From: a virus
Length of the DNA stretch: 35,829 nucleotides
Direction: 5' to 3' (one strand)
IMG/VR virus record: IMGVR_UViG_3300033996_001736
Coordinates: 1-35,829 of that record
The number at the start of each line of letters is the position of its first letter. The stretch's first letter is position 1. Positions 30,501 through 35,829 of this stretch are shown here, piece after piece. The notes below the pieces were generated by a model, which saw nothing but the letters and a program-made list of their open reading frames with translations, made no database searches and was not told the DNA's origin. The translations under genes were made by a program, and so were the position numbers.

Positions 30501-32612
30501 GGTTTTGAAGTAAATTGTACTGAGGATATTAAAAGTACAACTGGTGCTATCACTTTTCAATCACAAGTATATTCTGTAAATGCAATGGCTTGTAGAAGAG
30601 TTATAATAAAATCAATTGTTGTTGATGTACCCGATATTGAAACTATTGAACAACCGAATGTTGAAGAACAAAAAGAAGTCAAAACACAACAAGTTGATGT
30701 TGTATCAAGTAGACCTGTAGATAGAGTTCAACCAACTGTAGATATTGTTAAAAAACTTAAAGATGGTATTGGTAAAAAAATATTGAGAAACTTATTTAGT
30801 GAATGTGATTATTTTGAAGTATTGAAGGAAGAAAATCCTATGGTATATACTTCAATTGTTGAAAAAATAAAGTATTTCAATCCGGCTTTCCATTCTATGA
30901 CACCTGAAGGCTTAAATGCTCGTCTAACTTTCTTGAATCAATGTACAAAACCTGGTGAAACGATACCAACAATAGGTCCTGATGGTAAACCAAGATACAA
31001 TGATGCTCAAAATACTGCATTTGGTGCACCACCAGTTCTAATACTTAGAATAGGAGATTTTTACAATACAAAGATAATACCTAAAAGTGTTAGTTTTACA
31101 TACGAAAAAGATGGTCAATTTGATATGAATCCTGAAGGTATTGGATTACAACCAATGATAGTTTCAGTAAAAATGGGATTTGACATTATTGGTGGTATGG
31201 GTCTTAAAGGTCCTGTAGAACAATTACAGAATGCTTTATCATTCAACTATTATGCTAACACAGAAATATATGATGAAAGAGCAACACCTACTGATGAAAG
31301 TTATAAAGTTGTAGACCAAGAAATTATTACTTCTTTAACCGCAGGAGAAGAAGCTGCGACAACTCAAAATTCAACACCACCACAGACAAATCCTGGTGGT
31401 TCAACTATAGGTGAAATTATTACAAATATACCAGTACCTAATGGTCAAAATGGTGAAATCTCATACGGAAAAGTAATGGACACATTAATAGACCAAAGTG
31501 TAGGTTATTTCAATAACACACTTAATACATTAGAAAAGATTACACTAAATTATAATTATGGAATTCTACAATTGGTGAATCAAAAAAGATTATATACGAC
31601 TGGTTTAATGAAAGGAGCAACTTGGGCAAACCAAGATACACCAATCTGGGGTGCACCATCTAGTGTTGGTGAAACATTGGCCACTTTATTTAAAAATGTA
31701 ACTGATGATATTGATGATGATGCTAACATAATTATTGAAGAATTAAATGCTAAAAAATTTGGATTAGATTCACCAGCAATTAAAGGAGTTAAACAAAATA
31801 TGAAAGAGTATTTTAAAACACTTCAATCTGAATTTGAGAATGGTATTACAACTATAACACAAGAGTTTATAAAGTTTGAACAAGATTTTGTTTACTTAAT
31901 ACGACAAATAAATTTAATAAGTGAAAATACTGATGGAAAACTTTTGAATGGTAATAAACCGAGAGTTTATAACTTAACAGGTACTTCAGAAGTAACAGCA
32001 TCAAGTTTGGAAAGTAGTCCAAAACCAACTAACACTACTGAGGAATTATCTTATGATTATGAGAAAGTTTACGAAGCATTGATTGACTATAATGATTATT
32101 TGTCAGGATTGGAAACTGAGGCAAAATATACAATTATAACAACAGAAGAAGGTTTAGATGAAATTTTTCCATTGAATGATTCTTTATTTAAAGATAATTC
32201 TGAACTTCTTTTCTTTATGGTTATATCAAGAATATTCTCTGATAAAAATAAAAGGGATGGTTTTATTAATAGTATAATTAAAGGGGAACTTCTTAAAATT
32301 TCAGACCCACTAAATTTAAAAAATCAATTTACACAGATAGTAAATAAGTTAGCTAATAAATATGATAAGGAATTAGCGGAAGAGGAAAAAATGTTCAAAG
32401 AACTAAGAAAAGATAAATATTTAAAAAATTTCTTAAGTAGTCCTGACGAAAAACTTTATCCTAAAGGTAAAACAAGAAAATTTAATTATACAACGATACC
32501 TAACCAAAATACTAATGCAACACAAGAAACAAATATAAAAAATGTTTTTAGTACCACTAATACTAATCAAGATACTCAAACATTTGATGGAAAAGTTTCA
32601 TTCAATAGTTAA
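27573..32612 (+). CDS. Large baseplate protein with an OmpA-like domain
   Basis: A 1679-residue protein. The first 600 residues are Asn/Pro/Thr-rich and beta-like. At about 643-690 there is GRIMWFPPYDLTFED, then FIGRPEPIYTYSKSSRSGSV, and at about 1152-1235 PPVLILRIGDFYNT then LQPMIVSVKMGF. Both look like structural modules of contractile-tail hub or tube-initiator proteins (G-R-x-x-P-x-Y-x-Y and iG-x-x-x-x-T-K type). Between them, at about 806-1020, is an OmpA-like domain: GIGFYFDNDIP, then TITIEMEG, YNKKLSQRRIDSVESFL and a CRRVIIKSIVV strand. The family's Arg in LSxxR is kept, but the usual Asp of the peptidoglycan site is not obvious. The C-terminal 300 residues are charged and helical. It begins after the tape measure gene and ends three bases before a gp53-like gene. 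Confidence 0.75.
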   Translation: MSESSLSFASTSSFRNSLLNRNLPPYAVTGVYTAPVGTRTYETSLSDYNVINSPDDLISQNPFVRQLYPLNEYGPEGGYNYTITYNNPPIINSSNQGEYSPNDTVLDLVNEFFIDAAYIENRYGPVGGFNDMVIIDNIQNNNKLYTPYWNPPTFVPSSYSPYQILISPDPAGDSGLLSQDSYLAKLGAQTLKKLFQDRVDADTRRNTQGTLTLDTTSDPFDISLIIAGKEPLRSKNWTITVPTTPTNESPFIQSLGGAYFPVSPIAGDYFDPVLFNAGSSTQISLALNVPNLTTGGGGLPLTLNITTNPSQNFIDNTGTGQQSALFANIDYNRYRAQYTRTSQFAQTESTINQNGTLNGGYYVGSRTSEPSTITSPPLQIPIDPFGRQVQTPVYGPSELGSLYEGNIGRLNFGLAGKSSSDGGGIDGQFVWVSPKYKSDAGFKATPGGGTGSQDEEFNLISSQYTSNESTNLQFKESSILDATQRLVNSADLVNGISRLKHVGNAINQVSKVFNDGYKELTKGSRVLSYRDNTTGAEAGIEYCRVFAKDTPYYTYGDLQKSDGITKSGRRFDYSVLDNTYNLNIAPLKNPGSTNLQPNAKGQVVAKKYMFSIENLAWRTSSKPGFTYDDLPACERGPNGGRIMWFPPYDLTFEDSADVSFDATTFIGRPEPIYTYSKSSRSGSVNWKIIVDHPSVMNTIVQKQLKGQTKEKIDSIVDSFFAGCVKFDIYELAKKFNTIPLSELYTYQEVINNPRLTKEELGQVITEISKENVPLGGQDGGNVTPPQGVKKTTPDPAKQAFVDAYLGIGFYFDNDIPSSGDIPYNSTYDGYISKKETYKTNAESAFASGGTYCKQNVEFCNRAKNVNEFFDSVVKTNYEKVSSGQKNFITDAFDLLNNKKGTITIEMEGAASATASVDYNKKLSQRRIDSVESFLKSFKIGDANLQKFIDDKKLIIKEIASGEQAKSVVPKSADGTPGFEVNCTEDIKSTTGAITFQSQVYSVNAMACRRVIIKSIVVDVPDIETIEQPNVEEQKEVKTQQVDVVSSRPVDRVQPTVDIVKKLKDGIGKKILRNLFSECDYFEVLKEENPMVYTSIVEKIKYFNPAFHSMTPEGLNARLTFLNQCTKPGETIPTIGPDGKPRYNDAQNTAFGAPPVLILRIGDFYNTKIIPKSVSFTYEKDGQFDMNPEGIGLQPMIVSVKMGFDIIGGMGLKGPVEQLQNALSFNYYANTEIYDERATPTDESYKVVDQEIITSLTAGEEAATTQNSTPPQTNPGGSTIGEIITNIPVPNGQNGEISYGKVMDTLIDQSVGYFNNTLNTLEKITLNYNYGILQLVNQKRLYTTGLMKGATWANQDTPIWGAPSSVGETLATLFKNVTDDIDDDANIIIEELNAKKFGLDSPAIKGVKQNMKEYFKTLQSEFENGITTITQEFIKFEQDFVYLIRQINLISENTDGKLLNGNKPRVYNLTGTSEVTASSLESSPKPTNTTEELSYDYEKVYEALIDYNDYLSGLETEAKYTIITTEEGLDEIFPLNDSLFKDNSELLFFMVISRIFSDKNKRDGFINSIIKGELLKISDPLNLKNQFTQIVNKLANKYDKELAEEEKMFKELRKDKYLKNFLSSPDEKLYPKGKTRKFNYTTIPNQNTNATQETNIKNVFSTTNTNQDTQTFDGKVSFNS

Positions 32613-32615
32613 ATT

Positions 32616-32939
32616 ATGGCAAGACAAACATATAACAGATACGCAGATTTTCTTTTAAACGGACAACAAACGATTGTTCCATATATTCAACTACCAAACA
32701 AAAGTAGTGATAAAAGATACATTTATAAAATTGGGATGTCCAGAATGGATAAAGTGTCACAACAATATTATGGTTCTCCAACTTTCGGTTGGTTAATCTT
32801 GATGGCTAATCCACAATATGGTGGACAAGAATGGAACATACCTGATGGTTCTATATTGACAATACCATATCCGTTAGTAACTTCTTTACAAGATTACAAA
32901 TCCCAATTAAACAATCATTTCTTCTATTATGGTAGATAG
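32616..32939 (+). CDS. Baseplate wedge protein, gp53/LysM-like
   Basis: A 107-residue protein. RMDKVSQQYYGSPTFGWLIL followed by ANPQYGG and IPDGSILTIPYPL is the LysM-like fold found in T4 gp53 (a wedge subunit that helps join wedges around the hub) and in related short baseplate proteins. D-x-V-S-x-x-Y-Y-G, W-x-x-L-x-x-x-N and P-G/D-G-S-x-L-x-I-P are the family's key positions. T4 gp53 is longer (196), so this is a minimal form. It lies three bases after the large baseplate gene and overlaps the next gene by 11 bases, indicating coupled translation. Confidence 0.85.
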   Translation: MARQTYNRYADFLLNGQQTIVPYIQLPNKSSDKRYIYKIGMSRMDKVSQQYYGSPTFGWLILMANPQYGGQEWNIPDGSILTIPYPLVTSLQDYKSQLNNHFFYYGR

Positions 32940-35829
32940 ACCCGAAAATATATTAGTCGATTTTGACTATAACAACATTATAGTAGTTGACCCAAACAAA
33001 ATTATTGATGAGGATGGTCGTGCAAAAGACAGACACATCAGAATGGAGAATATGGTTTATTATGCTAATTTGGAATGTAAAGTAGTTCCAAGAACTAAAT
33101 TAGCCGTGGGTGTTGCAGCTAATGATGCAATTCAAACAGTATCTGTAGCATCTCTTAATTTTCTACAACCTGGTGGAGAAGATTATCTTAATACTAAATG
33201 GACTGATGAAATAACAGGGAAAGATTCTTTGAAAGGTCAAGGTATTAATCAACCAATAAAAAACCAATTTCAAAATCCGAATAAAAGTGATGACTACTAT
33301 GTAAGACAAACAATTAATACTGGTGGTAAACCTGGTGCTACTGACACTGGATTATTAGGTATAAAGTCAATTAGTGTCACAATTAACACAGCATTTGAAC
33401 CAGTTATATCAATAAAAATGATTGATATAAGAGGTAAAGCTCTATTTGAATCAGGTGATAGTTCACCATATGCTGTTTTCTTCAACCTACCATATCCTTT
33501 ATTCTATCTAACACTAAAGGGGTATCTAGGTAAAGCAATCAGGTTACCATTGATGTTGTATAAATTTGGTGCTTCATTTAATACTGGTTCGGGTAACTTC
33601 GATGTGGACTTACAATTTTATACATACAAATATAATGTAATGACTGAAATTACAATGGCTGGTCTATTAGCTACACCTTATATGTATAAAACAAATCTTA
33701 GAATACAAGAAAGAAGTGGTGTCCCCAATCAGTCAGCAAACGTACAAGATAGAACAGTTACTAGAGGGTATCAAAAGATTCAAGAAGTTTATAGTGAATA
33801 TAAATCAAAAGGTATCATACCTGATGATTTTCCTGAACTAACGTTGATGGAAATGAAAGATAGATTGGACATTTTTATTAAAAATAAAATGGACACTTTT
33901 GCAAAAGAAAACTTACAACCATTGAGTGATTGTGAAAGTTATAGAGTTAACTTAGCGGAATACTATGGTGATGTTTATTTTTATGCAGGAAATCAATCTT
34001 GGTTCAATAGAAATATGGACACACAAAATTTTATAGTTTTGACTGATAAAAAAACTAGGGTTTATACGTTCACTAAAGTTATAGATACACCTGATAAAAG
34101 AAACACTGCTGAAAGTGAATTAATTGGGAAAATTAATGATAATAATAAAAAATTAAAAACCAATCAAACTGTTGGTGAGGATGGAAAATATAAAATAGGA
34201 AAAAAACCTGAGGTTAAGAGTGCGATAAATTTTAGTATAAGTATAGATACCTTCAGAAAAGTTGTACAAATCAAAGATATTGATATCGCTGAAACCTTCC
34301 TACAACGTAAGAAAAAAGAACCCACACCAGCTGAATTGGAGACATTTCAAGCTGAGTTGGAATTACAATTAGAGTTTCAAGCGGGTTCATTTAAAACAAA
34401 AAATGGGGACATAAAACAAGAAAAAAAATACTTTTTTTTCGAAGGTGATGGTTCATTTACTTCAATAGTACAACAAATGAACACAGACCTCAAAAGAATA
34501 AAAGAGGATATTGAAAATGCTTTGACTGAGACATTGGCCGACTTATTACAAAATAAAAACAATGGTATTGGTTTTGTACCAAACATTAGAAATGTGTTAG
34601 CTGTGTTCTTTGCTAATGGTGAGGCATTTTTGAGATTGATGGATGATGTACATACTAAAGCTTGGAATGAAAGAAATAGTGATGTTAGGAAGAAAGCAAT
34701 TTTTGACCCACAAGTTGCTGGTGCTTCACAAGATAATATAAATCCAGGTGATGACACTAATACACCAATTTATCCTTGGCCACAATTTATTGTCGCAACT
34801 AATGGTGAAAATGGACAAGAAAAATATGAAATTAGATATCCTGGTGACCAATCTTTAATAAGTCGTACTCAAGGTTATTTATATGATAAATGGCCTGAAA
34901 TTGAATTTGTTGAAGAATTCATTAAAGGTTTGACTGAGAGAGACCCCGAAAGAAAAGAAATCGGACCGACAACAAATGAGGTATTAGATATTAAACGTGC
35001 ATCTATTAATGCTATTGAGTTTCCAATAACCAATCAAGTTTATAGTAATAAAGAGGAAGTTAAGTTCTTTTATGAGATTTACGAGAGATTAATTTATTTA
35101 GTTAATTTTTCAAAAATTACTCGAGCAAACAATACTAACTCTACTGCTGACGAAATATCAAATGTTTTAGCCGAGTTTGAAAGTGGTAATCTTTTGGATA
35201 GTTTGGGTGTAAATAGTCCATTCATAATTATGAAACTTAAAAATTTGGGTTTCAATGCTCAAACTTTTCCTTTAATCCTTAGACAAATATCTAATGGTGG
35301 TATAGGAGAAAGTTGGCAAAATTATATCAGAGGAATTTTCAATACAAAATATATACGTAATCAAATTTCTAATTCTAGTTTCGAATTTATTAAAAGTTCT
35401 GATTTTATTAGTAGAGCTACTGAACCTCAATTATCAATTGTTGACGAAGACAAACTACAAAATTTTATTGATGATTCTACCGCAGGTAATAAAGTTGATT
35501 TTACTGACACTTTTCCATTTACAAATTTAAATTGGTGTAAAAATAATTTAGCTAATGGTGTTGGTGTATCCACAGTTAATCAAGCTATGGATACGAAAGA
35601 TGTTATATTTTATAATAAAAATAAAAAAGTTATAACTAATTTTAACCAAGATACGACCTTTAACCAAATCAGACCAATTACACACTTTGTTTTTCAAAAT
35701 GTTAGTGAACCATCAGTAACGGAAGATAATTTAAAGACATTTTTACAAAGTAGAACAACTGATTATAAGTTACAACTTATAACTGAAGGTAATGTTGATT
35801 ATTCAAATTATAATGGAAATTTAGGTTTG
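32929..35829 (+). CDS. Large baseplate structural protein (3' partial)
   Basis: ATG at 32929, inside the end of the gp53-like gene, opens a frame that is still open at the last base; 967 codons are visible. The start is MVDRPENILVDFDYNNIIVV. About residues 130-260 look like a compact beta domain (SISVTINTAFEPVISIKMID, then YAVFFNLPYPLFYLTLKGYLG, then FDVDLQFYTYKYN) of the sort found in baseplate hub or wedge subunits. The remainder is a long mix of charged helices and Asn-rich stretches; a helical section lies near residues 450-580. No enzyme motif was recognised. Gene order (hub, gp53-like, this) implies a wedge or hub component, but I cannot name the T4 equivalent. Confidence 0.75.
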   Translation, partial: MVDRPENILVDFDYNNIIVVDPNKIIDEDGRAKDRHIRMENMVYYANLECKVVPRTKLAVGVAANDAIQTVSVASLNFLQPGGEDYLNTKWTDEITGKDSLKGQGINQPIKNQFQNPNKSDDYYVRQTINTGGKPGATDTGLLGIKSISVTINTAFEPVISIKMIDIRGKALFESGDSSPYAVFFNLPYPLFYLTLKGYLGKAIRLPLMLYKFGASFNTGSGNFDVDLQFYTYKYNVMTEITMAGLLATPYMYKTNLRIQERSGVPNQSANVQDRTVTRGYQKIQEVYSEYKSKGIIPDDFPELTLMEMKDRLDIFIKNKMDTFAKENLQPLSDCESYRVNLAEYYGDVYFYAGNQSWFNRNMDTQNFIVLTDKKTRVYTFTKVIDTPDKRNTAESELIGKINDNNKKLKTNQTVGEDGKYKIGKKPEVKSAINFSISIDTFRKVVQIKDIDIAETFLQRKKKEPTPAELETFQAELELQLEFQAGSFKTKNGDIKQEKKYFFFEGDGSFTSIVQQMNTDLKRIKEDIENALTETLADLLQNKNNGIGFVPNIRNVLAVFFANGEAFLRLMDDVHTKAWNERNSDVRKKAIFDPQVAGASQDNINPGDDTNTPIYPWPQFIVATNGENGQEKYEIRYPGDQSLISRTQGYLYDKWPEIEFVEEFIKGLTERDPERKEIGPTTNEVLDIKRASINAIEFPITNQVYSNKEEVKFFYEIYERLIYLVNFSKITRANNTNSTADEISNVLAEFESGNLLDSLGVNSPFIIMKLKNLGFNAQTFPLILRQISNGGIGESWQNYIRGIFNTKYIRNQISNSSFEFIKSSDFISRATEPQLSIVDEDKLQNFIDDSTAGNKVDFTDTFPFTNLNWCKNNLANGVGVSTVNQAMDTKDVIFYNKNKKVITNFNQDTTFNQIRPITHFVFQNVSEPSVTEDNLKTFLQSRTTDYKLQLITEGNVDYSNYNGNLGL

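Noticed and set aside
34377-34757. 126-codon frame on the - strand inside the last baseplate gene
   Set aside because: Antisense shadow of a long open + frame, rich in Ser, Phe and Cys as such shadows are.

Overview
The window is a stretch of an AT-rich (about two-thirds A+T by eye) contractile-tailed phage genome of the T4 type. It holds a tail sheath, a gp19-type tail tube, a gp26-type baseplate chaperone, a tape measure, large baseplate proteins, a gp53-type wedge protein, neck and tail-completion candidates, and a 905-residue family B DNA polymerase the size of T4 gp43. The host is probably a member of the Bacteroidota. One promoter at 5123-5153 matches the Bacteroidota housekeeping consensus exactly (TTTG, 19 bases, TATCTTTG). 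Most genes lack a Shine-Dalgarno sequence. The sheath carries an Ig-like insert of a kind common in Bacteroidota surface proteins, and a baseplate protein carries an OmpA-like domain. TAA, TAG and TGA all serve as stops, so the code is standard.

Layout. 1-5104 (+): the end of a tail fibre with an S74 self-cleaving chaperone, then four tightly packed glycosyltransferase genes. 5105-5366: a probable structured non-coding RNA with its own host-type promoter and terminator. 5364-5942 (-): an unknown gene. 5989-9745 (+): a virion-like protein, DNA polymerase with a candidate pseudoknot operator in its leader, and a tiny lipoprotein. 9784-16048 (-): two small proteins, a neck-like protein, a superoxide dismutase fused to two nuclease-like domains, and an SNF2 helicase. 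16096-17648 (+): two tail-completion or connector proteins. 17645-17809 (-): a small ribbon-helix-helix protein with a palindrome at its start. 17927-35829 (+): sheath, a free-standing homing endonuclease, a HAD-type protein, tail tube, gp26-like protein with an overlapping small gene, tape measure, a 1679-residue baseplate protein, gp53-like protein and a further large baseplate protein that runs off the window.

How the parts fit. Most of the window is the tail and baseplate assembly line, with replication and repair genes between. Two layers of organisation stand out. The heptamer TATTTAT precedes nearly every transcription unit on both strands, often extended as TATTTAT-WTWW-AAAA before structural genes, which suggests a phage-specific late promoter. 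In addition, three genes that are not obviously structural (the SOD-nuclease fusion, the HAD protein and the unknown gene at 5364-5942) share a short amphipathic start with an L-x-E site and have TATTTAT only 4-6 bases before their ATG. They may be internal proteins packaged in the capsid and delivered with the DNA.

No tRNA, CRISPR array or insertion sequence was seen. No stretch longer than 300 bases lacks a gene or RNA candidate.
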